From contig CAYMAI010000003.1 in the NCBI GenBank assembly GCA_964388445.1, positions 62,001 to 126,000 on the forward strand: a stretch of 64,000 nucleotides of DNA, read 5' to 3'. The notes below the pieces were generated by a model. It was not told the origin of the DNA. It saw nothing but the letters and a program-made list of their open reading frames with translations, and ran no database searches. The stretch comes from CAYMAI01 sp964388445. GTDB taxonomy: Bacteria > 4484-113 > JAGGVC01. Position 1 is the stretch's first letter; the number at the start of each line of letters is the position of its first letter. A program made the translations under genes and the position numbers. Shown one piece after another: positions 9,691 to 17,632 of the stretch.

Positions 9691-10623
9691 ATGAACGCAA
9701 AACTTTTATTTGCAGTTGTAATTTCGGCGCTGGCGATTGCCGGAGCGGCGATGGCTTATCCAGCCGACGGCGAAGGCCCCCGGCGTATGGGCAAGGTTGT
9801 ATTCGGCACTCTCGACTCGATTGACGCTGCAGGAAATTCCGCCGTTATAAGCGTCGAGAAATACAAAGTCCGGGGACAGGGCGAAGTGCCGGGAAAAGGC
9901 GAAAAGCTGACGGTGTCTTTTCACGAAAAGTCCAAATTCGGATTGCGCGGCGACAAAGCGGCACTTGCCGACTTTAAGAAAGGCGATAGCGTTGTGGTAA
10001 TACTCGTCGAAAAAGAAGGCGCTACTTTCGCCATCGCGATGAGCGATCCGGAAACCGCCCGCAAATTCAAAGAAAACATGCACGGCAAAATGAAAGACAA
10101 AATGCACGGCAAAGGTCGCGGCGAGGGCTGGGGCGGCGGTGAAGGCTTCGGCCCCGGCGTACGCGACGGACGCGGCCCCGGGAGAGGATTCGGCGAGGGT
10201 AAGCGCGACGGGCGCGGACCGATGATGCGTCACGGAATACCCGTTTACGGAGAAGTCTTGTCCATCGATAAGGACTTCGTTACCGTCAAGGTCGAACCGC
10301 TTCCCTTCAAGGAACTCGGATTCGACGGGCCGAAAGATCGTCCCGGATTTTTCGGCAAGGACGGCGAGCGCAAACTTCCCGAAACCGTTAAAGTGAAAAT
10401 CGACGGCGAATCGATGGTGATACTTTCCGGCGAGCCGGCAGGACCTGATTCGATAAAGAAAGGACTCAAATTCGTTTTCAGGTGCATTACTCCGGAAGGC
10501 GATTGGAGCATGGACAACCGCCCGGAATTCCTGATTGCGAAACATATCGTAGATCTCGAAACCGTCAAGAAGCATATGGCGGACCGCCCCAGACCTGCCG
10601 AAGGCAGGCGCGGACCGCAGTAA
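9691..10623 (+). CDS. Exported protein with two DUF5666-like domains joined by a Gly/Arg/His/Met-rich linker
   Basis: This 310-residue protein has a Sec signal peptide (residues 1-23, ending AMA). Residues 30-130 (VFGTLDSIDAAGNSAVISV and FKKGDSVVVILVEKEG) have the short beta-barrel look of DUF5666-like domains. A second similar domain (VYGEVLSIDKDFVTVKVEP) begins near 184. Between them lies a linker with Met-His-Gly repeats and then Gly/Arg/Asp-rich repeats, which could bind metal. The function is unknown. The start is ATG 9691 with AAGGAG upstream; the frame extends further 5' without a signal peptide. A strong terminator follows. Confidence 0.7.
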   Translation: MNAKLLFAVVISALAIAGAAMAYPADGEGPRRMGKVVFGTLDSIDAAGNSAVISVEKYKVRGQGEVPGKGEKLTVSFHEKSKFGLRGDKAALADFKKGDSVVVILVEKEGATFAIAMSDPETARKFKENMHGKMKDKMHGKGRGEGWGGGEGFGPGVRDGRGPGRGFGEGKRDGRGPMMRHGIPVYGEVLSIDKDFVTVKVEPLPFKELGFDGPKDRPGFFGKDGERKLPETVKVKIDGESMVILSGEPAGPDSIKKGLKFVFRCITPEGDWSMDNRPEFLIAKHIVDLETVKKHMADRPRPAEGRRGPQ

Positions 10624-10661
10624 GCGAAGCGCGACGATTAATCAACATCTCTCCTACTCCG

Positions 10662-10690
10662 AAAAGGCCCCGAAAGGGGCTTTTTTTTTT
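10662..10690. terminator. Rho-independent terminator shared by two convergent genes
   Basis: GCCCC-GAAA-GGGGC is flanked by AAAA and a run of ten T. It ends the DUF5666-like gene on the plus strand. The stop codon of the convergent B3/B4 gene lies inside the T run, so the hairpin can also serve that gene, although the minus-strand U tract is weaker. Confidence 0.85.
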
Positions 10691-11372
10691 ACCGAACTTC
10701 CACAATCGCTTCTTCGGCGCCTGCATGTTGTTTGAGCAGGGCGGCCATTTCATCGCAAATGCTGATGGTTTGCTCTTTGGGATAAAGCGCCGACGGAGAG
10801 TAAATTACGGCAAGAATTTGAGTGCATCCCTGAAAGATTTTGGTGTGCATGCTGTCCTTAACCGGCGAGCCGTATGGAATACTCGTGTAGTCCGGTTGTT
10901 CTTCGCAACAAACCACGAGCCTTTTGACCTCGATAATATGACCTTCGTCGTTGAAAACGTACGCCTCGCCCGGGCCGCCGGTCCTCAAAACGAGCGCGCC
11001 CTGAATTTTGCCTGCATCGAAAATGCTTATCGGAATGGTGTATTTGAGGCTTATGTAGTTGTTTATATCCACAATGTTGTTAATGAATTTGAAGCGCTTA
11101 GTCCGCTCCAGTTCTTTGAGCAAAAATTCGTTTGCGGGCCGGTTGCGGCCGCTCGGAGAGAAGCCGTCGAGCTTGAGCATATGCCTGACCTTTCGCCTGA
11201 CTTCTTCCGGAGTTTCGCAGTTTTTCCTTAGGATGTCTTTCACAAGGGTTTCGATTTGGTCTTTCAGCGCGCCGGGACTTTCCTTTACCTGCACGCCCGG
11301 AGCGCGGACGATGCCGAAAGAAATCCTGTCGTCTTCAATGTGCCTGCGCACTCCGATTTTGCGAACGTCCAT
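10689..11372 (-). CDS. B3/B4-domain protein (PheT-like tRNA-binding/editing fold)
   Basis: This 227-residue free-standing B3/B4 domain protein belongs to the group related to the editing region of phenylalanyl-tRNA synthetase beta chains (COG3382 type). Recognisable stretches are NNIVDINNYISLKYTIPISIFDAGKI and the later GSPVKDSMHTKIFQG. Members may act on mischarged tRNA, but the role is unproven. No aminoacylation domain is present. The start is ATG 11372, and the 3' end abuts the shared terminator. Confidence 0.75.
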   Translation of the reverse strand: MDVRKIGVRRHIEDDRISFGIVRAPGVQVKESPGALKDQIETLVKDILRKNCETPEEVRRKVRHMLKLDGFSPSGRNRPANEFLLKELERTKRFKFINNIVDINNYISLKYTIPISIFDAGKIQGALVLRTGGPGEAYVFNDEGHIIEVKRLVVCCEEQPDYTSIPYGSPVKDSMHTKIFQGCTQILAVIYSPSALYPKEQTISICDEMAALLKQHAGAEEAIVEVR

Positions 11373-11608
11373 TTAATGCCGCTCCAATACCTTGAATTCC
11401 AAAATTCCGCCGGCGCATATCATACCGCGAAGCGCAGGTTTTTGGGCGGCCTGCTCAAGTGCGGGGTTTTTCTGCCTGTTTCCGCCGGAGCAGGCATCGG
11501 CCCATAAGATGCAATTTCTGCGCCAAACTTTACAAAAGCGAAAAATGGTGGTAAAATTCACAAGGTAGATGAAACGGTTCACCTTCGATTTCGAGCCGCT
11601 AGTCTGCT

Positions 11609-11614
11609 TATAAT
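11609..11614 (+). promoter_or_regulatory. -10 box of rex
   Basis: TATAAT lies 46 bases before the rex ATG, predicting a start near 11621 and a short leader holding GGAGG (11651-11655). The 288-base gap from 11373 to 11660 holds nothing else that I can support. A lone TTCACAA at 11557 resembles half of a Rex site, but its other half is missing. Confidence 0.55.
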
Positions 11615-11660
11615 GCGCCTTGCCAGCCGCTAAGCAGGGCGGGAATCTTCGGAGGCCGAA

Positions 11661-12395
11661 ATGTCCCCACGTCGTATGCGTATCAAGGAGAAGGTGGATT
11701 ACCGGTTTTATAACTATCTCTATGCGCTGCGGATTATGGAGCACCAGCAAAAAGAAACCGTTACGAGCGACGAGATGGAAAAGGCGACAGGCATATTGTC
11801 GCCCACAATCAGGAAGGACTTCAGCTTGCATTTGGCGGCGGAAGGCATCAGGGGGAAGGGTTACGTCGTTCAGGAGCTAATCCGGGAAATCGAAAGCCTT
11901 CTGGGAATCGACCAGAAGTGGGATGTCGTACTGATCGGAGTCGGCAAAATCGGTGGAAGCATTCTGGCGAATAAAAAGATTCATCAGGCCGGATACAGCA
12001 TCAAATATGCTTTCGACAGCAACCCTGCAAAAATCGGCAGCATAATCCAGAGCATTCCCGTCCAAAACGTTCGGTATCTCAAGCGAATCGTCCAGCAGGA
12101 GAACATCAGAATCGCGATTGTGGCTGTCACTCACGACCAGGCGCAAAAAGTCGTGGATGATTTGATAGAAGCCGGCGTGGAAGGAATACTAAACATGAGC
12201 GGCGGCCAAGTAAAAGCGCCGGACAATGTAATGGTTATCGAACTCGATTTAAGCTTTTATTTGACAGAGCTGTCGCATTTCATAACCCAGACGCACGCCA
12301 AGGAATCTCACTCGGAGGAGTCGTTCGACGATTTGGACGACGATTTGAATCTTCTCGACGAAGAATTCGAGCAGGGCGGAATCGGCGGCAGTTGA
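11661..12395 (+). CDS. rex: Redox-sensing transcriptional repressor Rex
   Basis: This 244-residue protein has an N-terminal winged helix (residues 12-70, with ATGILSPTIRKDFS as recognition region) and a Rossmann domain with IGVGKIGGS near residue 92 that binds NADH/NAD+. The C-terminal helix (ELDLSFYLTELSHFI) is the domain-swapping helix of the Rex dimer. The acidic tail after residue 215 is longer than usual. Rex represses fermentation and respiration genes when the NADH/NAD+ ratio is low. GGAGG at 11651 supports the start. Its targets in this window are not obvious. Confidence 0.92.
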   Translation: MSPRRMRIKEKVDYRFYNYLYALRIMEHQQKETVTSDEMEKATGILSPTIRKDFSLHLAAEGIRGKGYVVQELIREIESLLGIDQKWDVVLIGVGKIGGSILANKKIHQAGYSIKYAFDSNPAKIGSIIQSIPVQNVRYLKRIVQQENIRIAIVAVTHDQAQKVVDDLIEAGVEGILNMSGGQVKAPDNVMVIELDLSFYLTELSHFITQTHAKESHSEESFDDLDDDLNLLDEEFEQGGIGGS

Positions 12396-12476
12396 TTTAA
12401 AGCGCCGCTTTGTCCGGCTGAGTTGAAAGGCGTTAGATTGAAACGCTAGGAAAGTCGGCCGACAATGCTCCGGCCA

Positions 12477-15281
12477 TTATTTTTCGACGTTCGATTCTTC
12501 CTCGATACGCTTTCCGAGCCTGACAGTCCTGCCGCCGTCGGAAAACTCGACGTAATCCACGATTCGTTTCGTAAGCAAGATGCCGCGTCCGCTCGTTTGG
12601 AACGGGTCTTCGGATTCGAGCGATAGCTGTTCGATTTTGGCAAAGTCGAAGCCGCGTCCTTGGTCTGACAGGGTTATCGACCACGAAGACGGCAGAATTA
12701 CACCCTCGATAGTGGCGTTTTTATTGGTATCGAACAAGTGACCGTGTTTTACGCTGTTCACCATCATTTCGTAAAGAGAAAGATGGAGAATCATGATTTC
12801 GTCCTGCGGATAGTTAATCATGTTGCAAAGGCTGACGAGTTTCTTCGTTATTTTGTCAATTTGACTTATGGAGTTGAAAGATTCGAAAACTTTAATTCTG
12901 TCGCGAAACTCCGCTGCGACGATAAGCCGGTCGTCATCGAACTGACTTTCGTCGAAATCGAGGCTGCACAGCGCGATAAGTTCGTTAGGAATTTCGGTGA
13001 CTTGGCGATTTTGAAACTCGGCGATTACGCTGTGTAAATGGTGCATGTCGAGGCCGATACGTTCGTTAATCATGCCGTCGGTGTAAAGGAAAATCCGCGT
13101 GCCCGGTCGAAGCCTTATGGTGTTTTCCGTCACATTTTTCTTGAATTCGTCCTTGAGCAATCCGAGCGGAAAATTGGTAGATTCGAGCGAAACGATTTCG
13201 TTTTCCGGCGTTTGAATTATTACCGGCGGATGCCCGGCGTTTATATATTCCAAAACTCCGGAGCGAATGTTCAGCCTGCTGCAGAAAAACGTCAGATAAA
13301 GCCCCATAAATCCAAAGTTTTCCGCGATGTATTCGTTTACTCTGTGAGTTATATCGACCGGCGATGCCATTCCGGCAATCAGTCTTTCGACTTCGCTGTT
13401 GATTCCGCTCATTACCAAGGCTGCTGCAATTCCGTGACCGCTGACATCTCCGATGATGAGGTAAACCGAATCTCCGGCGCTTATTACTTTCGCGTAATCT
13501 CCGCCTACCTGACGCTCCGGCGCGTATTCGAGGCTGATTTCGAGATTCGGATGGACGAAATCCCAGGGCAAAAGGTTGTTTTGAAGCTTGCTCGCAAGCG
13601 CCAAATCGCTTGCGATGTGTTCCTTGTAGGCTTCGAGAGTTTCGCTGCGCTCGCGCAGGCATTCGAAGCTGTATGCGTTGATAAGCGCCGTTGCGAGAAG
13701 GCTCGAAACGGTTTCGAGAAGCGAAATGTCGGAATCGCGGAACGAGTTCGGCTGGCGGTTGACCACGTTCAAAACGCCGATGGCAAGGTTGCCTTTCTTT
13801 ATCGGGATGGCGGCTTCGCTTCCGACGGTGAGCGCCCCGGGAAATAAGTTAATAAACCGTCTGTCGGACCGCGTGTCCATCGCGACCTGATTTTCACCCG
13901 TTTTCGCGGCAATGCCGGCAAGCCCTTCGCCCATGTTCAGCCGGACTCCGACGGACAGGAAATCCGCGTCGCGGCCGACCGAAGTGAATAGGTAAAGCTC
14001 TTGAAGAATCTCGTCCACGAGGAACAAGAATACGTTCTCGAAATTGAACAAATCGATTAGATATCTGGCGGTTTCCCGCAAAATATCTTCGATTGTGGAA
14101 GATTTAAGAATGTGCTGCGGAAGGTCGTTAATGAGCTTGAGCTGCGCCGTACGCAGTTTTTCCCGCTTGGAATATTCCGCCTTCAATAGTGCATTTCCGT
14201 AAGATATGGCGAGCCGGGAAATCAGGTCGCAAATGTCGTGCGTGAAGGCGTTTTCCGTTTCGGATTCGACCAATACAACGCCCATAAATTCCGCACCTAG
14301 CTTTATCGGCGCAAACAGAAGTTCTTTCGGCAGATTCTGCGATTTCGGATCTTCGTCGAGCAGCCTGAAAACCGGCGCGTCGAACGGCCTGGTTAATAAA
14401 TTGTATCGAAGGTCGGCTCTTAACTCGTCCAAAGCTGGAACCCGGCCTATTTCGAATGCGCGGCCGGAAAGAAGCTCGGCTTCCCGGGATGGCAACGGCA
14501 GGTCCTTGCGGGTTTCGATCCAGTGTCCGTCGTACAGCCTTACAGATACTCTCGAAACCGGGACGATTTTCAAAAGCGAGCGTATAAGCGCTTGCGTTAC
14601 TTCTTCGGCATCTTCGTGGCGGTTCAAATCGCAACTGATTTCGTAAAAAGACTGCGAAAACTCTTGTTGGCCGCCGAGCCGCGCCATATCTCTAACCCGG
14701 TCGGTGATATCGCGGGCGGACGCGATAATGAACGAAGTTTTGCCTGTCGTAACGAGATTAACTTTGAATTCGGCGTAAATTTCATCCCCGTCCGGCGCTT
14801 CGAGGGCGATTTCCATTCTCCGCTCGCCGCCGGATTGATACATGCGAGTGAAAAGAGACAGAACTTTGTCCGATTCATGATGGGGGAAAACGTTTACGAC
14901 GCTTCGCCCGATTATTTCGGGCCGTTCGAGGGAAAATAGCTTTTCCGCCGCCTCATTGCAGTCCGCGATTACAAGCGAAGTAGGATTGACAACTAGAAAC
15001 GCGTCCGTCGCGGCTTCGATTACGGCTTCGGCTGTCAGCTTTCGCAAGCGCCTTACCGGAAGCGGTTTTTTTGTGATTCTGACCTTAAACTGTTTGACAA
15101 GAAAGAACTCGACTGCGGCTGTAACCGAGATAAGGCTTATGAAAATTAGGTATGGAAGCGAGAGGTTGCCGATGCCGTGCGGCAAGAAAACCGCGATCAG
15201 GGATGGAATGATTGCGATTAACAGAGTGAAGGCGAGCGCAATGAGCGGTATTTTGCCAGATTTTTCGGTGCCGCTCGCCAT
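12477..15281 (-). CDS. Membrane PAS-GAF-GAF-PP2C phosphatase fused to an RsbW-type ATPase
   Basis: This is a 934-residue sensor. Two transmembrane helices (about 12-32 and 42-62) are followed by PAS (85-195, with NPTSLVIADCNEAAEKLF), GAF (205-365) and a second GAF (385-545). A SpoIIE/RsbU-type PP2C phosphatase follows (575-770; metal ligands in GGDY and GDVSGHG, later YTDG). The C-terminus is a GHKL ATPase of RsbW/SpoIIAB type (795-925; YEMMVNSVKHG, LSDQGRGFD, GRGILLTKRIVD). Phosphatase and anti-sigma kinase modules of a partner-switching pathway are thus in one chain. No STAS partner is seen nearby. It is divergent from the gene at 15498. Confidence 0.88.
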   Translation of the reverse strand: MASGTEKSGKIPLIALAFTLLIAIIPSLIAVFLPHGIGNLSLPYLIFISLISVTAAVEFFLVKQFKVRITKKPLPVRRLRKLTAEAVIEAATDAFLVVNPTSLVIADCNEAAEKLFSLERPEIIGRSVVNVFPHHESDKVLSLFTRMYQSGGERRMEIALEAPDGDEIYAEFKVNLVTTGKTSFIIASARDITDRVRDMARLGGQQEFSQSFYEISCDLNRHEDAEEVTQALIRSLLKIVPVSRVSVRLYDGHWIETRKDLPLPSREAELLSGRAFEIGRVPALDELRADLRYNLLTRPFDAPVFRLLDEDPKSQNLPKELLFAPIKLGAEFMGVVLVESETENAFTHDICDLISRLAISYGNALLKAEYSKREKLRTAQLKLINDLPQHILKSSTIEDILRETARYLIDLFNFENVFLFLVDEILQELYLFTSVGRDADFLSVGVRLNMGEGLAGIAAKTGENQVAMDTRSDRRFINLFPGALTVGSEAAIPIKKGNLAIGVLNVVNRQPNSFRDSDISLLETVSSLLATALINAYSFECLRERSETLEAYKEHIASDLALASKLQNNLLPWDFVHPNLEISLEYAPERQVGGDYAKVISAGDSVYLIIGDVSGHGIAAALVMSGINSEVERLIAGMASPVDITHRVNEYIAENFGFMGLYLTFFCSRLNIRSGVLEYINAGHPPVIIQTPENEIVSLESTNFPLGLLKDEFKKNVTENTIRLRPGTRIFLYTDGMINERIGLDMHHLHSVIAEFQNRQVTEIPNELIALCSLDFDESQFDDDRLIVAAEFRDRIKVFESFNSISQIDKITKKLVSLCNMINYPQDEIMILHLSLYEMMVNSVKHGHLFDTNKNATIEGVILPSSWSITLSDQGRGFDFAKIEQLSLESEDPFQTSGRGILLTKRIVDYVEFSDGGRTVRLGKRIEEESNVEK

Positions 15282-15358
15282 CTGCCAGTTACGTTCCCGC
15301 GGAAAATATAAGGTGCTTCAGTCCGATGCGCAGCCCACTTCCTCCCTGAAGCGGCCAC

Positions 15359-15387
15359 ATTATAACTTATCGACATTGCGAGTGCAA
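15359..15387 (-). promoter_or_regulatory. Sigma-70-type promoter of the PP2C sensor gene
   Basis: On the minus strand TTGCAC, a 17-base spacer and TATAAT predict a start near 15352. The transcript would begin with GCTTCAG (15352-15346), which can pair with CTGAAGC (15321-15315). The 5' end of a roughly 70-base leader would then lie in a 7-bp stem. The loop holds GGGAGGAAG, far from the start codon. Confidence 0.65.
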
Positions 15388-15469
15388 CCTGCAGGAGGTT
15401 AGAAAATATGCTCGATTCGTTTCGCTCTTGCAGATATCCGCGAATGCGCGCCGGAGGCCGGCTATTGGG

Positions 15470-15475
15470 TATAAT
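15470..15475 (+). promoter_or_regulatory. -10 box and ribosome site of the exported protein at 15498
   Basis: TATAAT at 15470 is followed by GGAGGTGA at 15485-15492 and ATG at 15498. A second in-frame ATG at 15408 has its own AGGAGGT (15393-15399), so two starts are possible. Only the 15498 start opens with a signal peptide. Confidence 0.6.
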
Positions 15476-15497
15476 ATTGCGTCCGGAGGTGAGCCAT

Positions 15498-16229
15498 ATG
15501 CGCTCTAAGATATTCGCGTCGATTTCTGTTTTGGTTATTTTGGCATTCGCCTTCCCGTCTTTCGCAGAAACGGTCAAAGGCACCGTTTTACTTAAGAACG
15601 GGCTGATGGAGTTCAAGAATGTATCGGTCGTCGATACTTATTCAGACGGCTACATGACCTATTGGGTAGGGCAAACGCAGCGGGGCGGCGAGAAGCTGTT
15701 ATACGACCCGTACAATGGAATATGGGTGCCCGGGCCGCTGTCATGGGAGCCCGCGACGCTCCCGTTCGGACATTCTACCGTTGACGGCTGGCAGCGCAGA
15801 TTCGGCAACGGCTCGATTGATACCAGATTTTTCTTCGGCGAAAACGGCCACGTCTATTGGCGTTTCGACAAATTTAAAAAGCGCACGATGCAGAACAACA
15901 GACGCAAAAGCTATCGCGCATACAGCTTCTGGCTCGACCTCGATACCGGATATCGCGGCCCGGCCTATCGAATCGTGAACGGCCAGGCGATTCCTCTGGC
16001 GCAAGCGCCGCAATGGGACCATGAGCTGAACATTCCGCTCGAACCGCCGCCCACGGAAATCGAACTGGACCAAGAGGCAAAGGACGCTCTTGCGGAAGCG
16101 AGCTTCCCGACTTGGGAGGAAACGAAAGAAGAAGCGCCCGAAATCAAGCAAGGCCCGCTAACCGAAGAAGAGCAAATTTCTCTTGGCGATTTAATCAAGA
16201 AGGTTACGGAAGACGGCGGCGGCAAGTAA
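15498..16229 (+). CDS. Exported protein of unknown function
   Basis: This 243-residue protein has a clear Sec signal peptide (residues 1-23, ending PSFA). A short beta segment follows (VKGTVLLKNGLMEFKNVSVVDTY), as in proteins that begin with a small SH3- or DUF-like strand repeat. An aromatic-rich middle (YDPYNGIWVPGPLSWEP, FWLDLDTGYRGPAYRI) and a Glu-rich C-terminal third come next. No family was recognised. A good SD (GGAGGTGA) sets the start, but an in-frame ATG at 15408 also has a strong SD and would give a 30-residue extension. The protein is probably periplasmic. Confidence 0.6.
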   Translation: MRSKIFASISVLVILAFAFPSFAETVKGTVLLKNGLMEFKNVSVVDTYSDGYMTYWVGQTQRGGEKLLYDPYNGIWVPGPLSWEPATLPFGHSTVDGWQRRFGNGSIDTRFFFGENGHVYWRFDKFKKRTMQNNRRKSYRAYSFWLDLDTGYRGPAYRIVNGQAIPLAQAPQWDHELNIPLEPPPTEIELDQEAKDALAEASFPTWEETKEEAPEIKQGPLTEEEQISLGDLIKKVTEDGGGK

Positions 16230-16388
16230 CTATCAGGAACGGCGCCGGCCCAATCGTGAAGGTTGCTTCAAGCATCGCCGCGTCCCTCGCGGCATATCTT
16301 GATTTTGCCCTTAAGGTGGAGTAAATTTCCTGCGCGCGAACGCCATCCGCGAGCGCGCACGATTTGAAATCATCGCTTAAGGTTGAAT

Positions 16389-17447
16389 ATGTCCGGACAA
16401 ATGCGCGCTGCGCTGAAAATCGCGCCCGAAAAAGGCTGCACCGTGATGGACGCCGATATTCCGGCTCCGGTAGATAACGAGGTTTTAATCAAGGTAATTC
16501 GCGCCTCGGTTTGCGGCACGGACAGGCATATATATTTTTGGGACGAATGGTCGCAAAATAGAATCAAACCGCCATTGATTTTCGGCCACGAGGGCTGCGG
16601 CGAAGTCGTGGAAGTAGGACCTAACGTCAAGTCCATCAAGCCCGGCGATTTCGTATCGGCCGAAACGCACATCCCGTGCGGATTTTGCTATCAGTGCCGG
16701 ACGGGCGGACAACACTTGTGCCAAAATTTGAAGATTCTCGGTGTGGATACGAACGGTATGTTCGCTCAATTCGCCAAGTTTCCCGAAACGGTTTGCTGGA
16801 AAAATCCGCCCGAAATGAACCCCGACCACGCAAGCATTTTAGAGCCGTTCGGCAACGCGGTTTATACGGTTATGGAGACGGGCGTATCCGCGAAGGAAAT
16901 TTTGATAACGGGCGACGGTCCGATTGCGGCCTTCGCCGTGGGCATCGCGAAAGCGGTGGGCGCGACGAAAATTTTCGTTACGGGCCTTGTCGAACCGCTG
17001 CTTGAAATCACGCGCAAAATGGGCGCAACACACGTAATTAATGTGCTCGAAGTTGCCGATCCGATTGCGTACATAATGGACAACACCGCCGGGGAAGGCG
17101 TGGACGCGGTGCTCGAAATGAGCGGCGCGCAACAGGCAATAGACCTTGGTTTCAAAGTTGTTAAAAAGCTAGGTACATTCACGTTGTTCGGTATCAGCGC
17201 GTCTAATCAAATAAGCCTTCCGATGAACGAGGGAGTGATTTTCAAAGGCGTGAAGATCATCGGGATTAACGGACGGAAAATGTTCGAAACTTGGTATCAA
17301 GGCAGAAACCTGATTACAAGCGGTTTGGTCGATCCTTCGCCGGTGATTACGCACACGATGCCCCTTGCCGAAGTGGGCAAAGCATGTGAAATGATTGCCG
17401 AGCGCGACAGGATTGCAAGCAAAATTACTATCGATCCTTGGGCTTAG
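16389..17447 (+). CDS. tdh: L-threonine 3-dehydrogenase (zinc alcohol dehydrogenase family)
   Basis: This 352-residue medium-chain dehydrogenase has a catalytic zinc Cys in VCGTDRHIYFWDEW and His-Glu in GHEGCGEVV. The structural zinc cysteines are in CGFCYQCRTGGQHLC. The CGTDRHIYxWDEW stretch is specific to threonine dehydrogenases. It would oxidise threonine to 2-amino-3-ketobutyrate with NAD+, which KBL, encoded 2.2 kb downstream, cleaves with CoA to glycine and acetyl-CoA. The start is ATG 16389 with AAGG upstream; the TTG at 16383 is less likely. A terminator-like hairpin follows, so it may be transcribed apart from the acs-acp-kbl unit. A 7-bp GC hairpin lies at 16331-16359 upstream. Confidence 0.88.
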   Translation: MSGQMRAALKIAPEKGCTVMDADIPAPVDNEVLIKVIRASVCGTDRHIYFWDEWSQNRIKPPLIFGHEGCGEVVEVGPNVKSIKPGDFVSAETHIPCGFCYQCRTGGQHLCQNLKILGVDTNGMFAQFAKFPETVCWKNPPEMNPDHASILEPFGNAVYTVMETGVSAKEILITGDGPIAAFAVGIAKAVGATKIFVTGLVEPLLEITRKMGATHVINVLEVADPIAYIMDNTAGEGVDAVLEMSGAQQAIDLGFKVVKKLGTFTLFGISASNQISLPMNEGVIFKGVKIIGINGRKMFETWYQGRNLITSGLVDPSPVITHTMPLAEVGKACEMIAERDRIASKITIDPWA

Positions 17448-17545
17448 TCCTTGTGAATTTCCGTTCGATTTTCATCAGCTAGTGACGCTTTTAACAGAGG
17501 ATTTTCACGCTGCCCGCCTGGGTATCCCGTGTTATTCTTATTCGT

Positions 17546-17571
17546 GCCTGGCTCCGGCCGGGCTTGTTTTT
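17546..17571 (+). terminator. Probable terminator after tdh
   Basis: GCCTGGC, loop TCCG and GCCGGGC form a 7-bp stem with one G-U pair, followed by TTGTTTTT. It lies in the 185-base gap before the acetyl-CoA synthetase gene, so that gene either has its own promoter or depends on read-through. Confidence 0.6.
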
Positions 17572-17632
17572 GCGGCCCGTTATTCCGGGACTTTCATGCG
17601 GGCGGTTTTAAACGAATATATCGAGGTGATAC

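Noticed and set aside
9706..10575. A 289-codon minus-strand frame opposite the DUF5666-like gene
   Set aside because: It mirrors the codon pattern of the real gene and shows no domain; the real gene has a signal peptide and a ribosome site.
11557..11563. TTCACAA upstream of rex as a Rex operator
   Set aside because: Only one half of the palindrome is present; the expected TTGTGAA partner is not found at the right spacing. A TTGTGAA at 17451 likewise lacks its partner.
11373..11831. A 152-codon minus-strand open frame overlapping the start of rex
   Set aside because: It covers the rex promoter and coding start, has no recognisable protein features and no ribosome site; it is a shadow frame.
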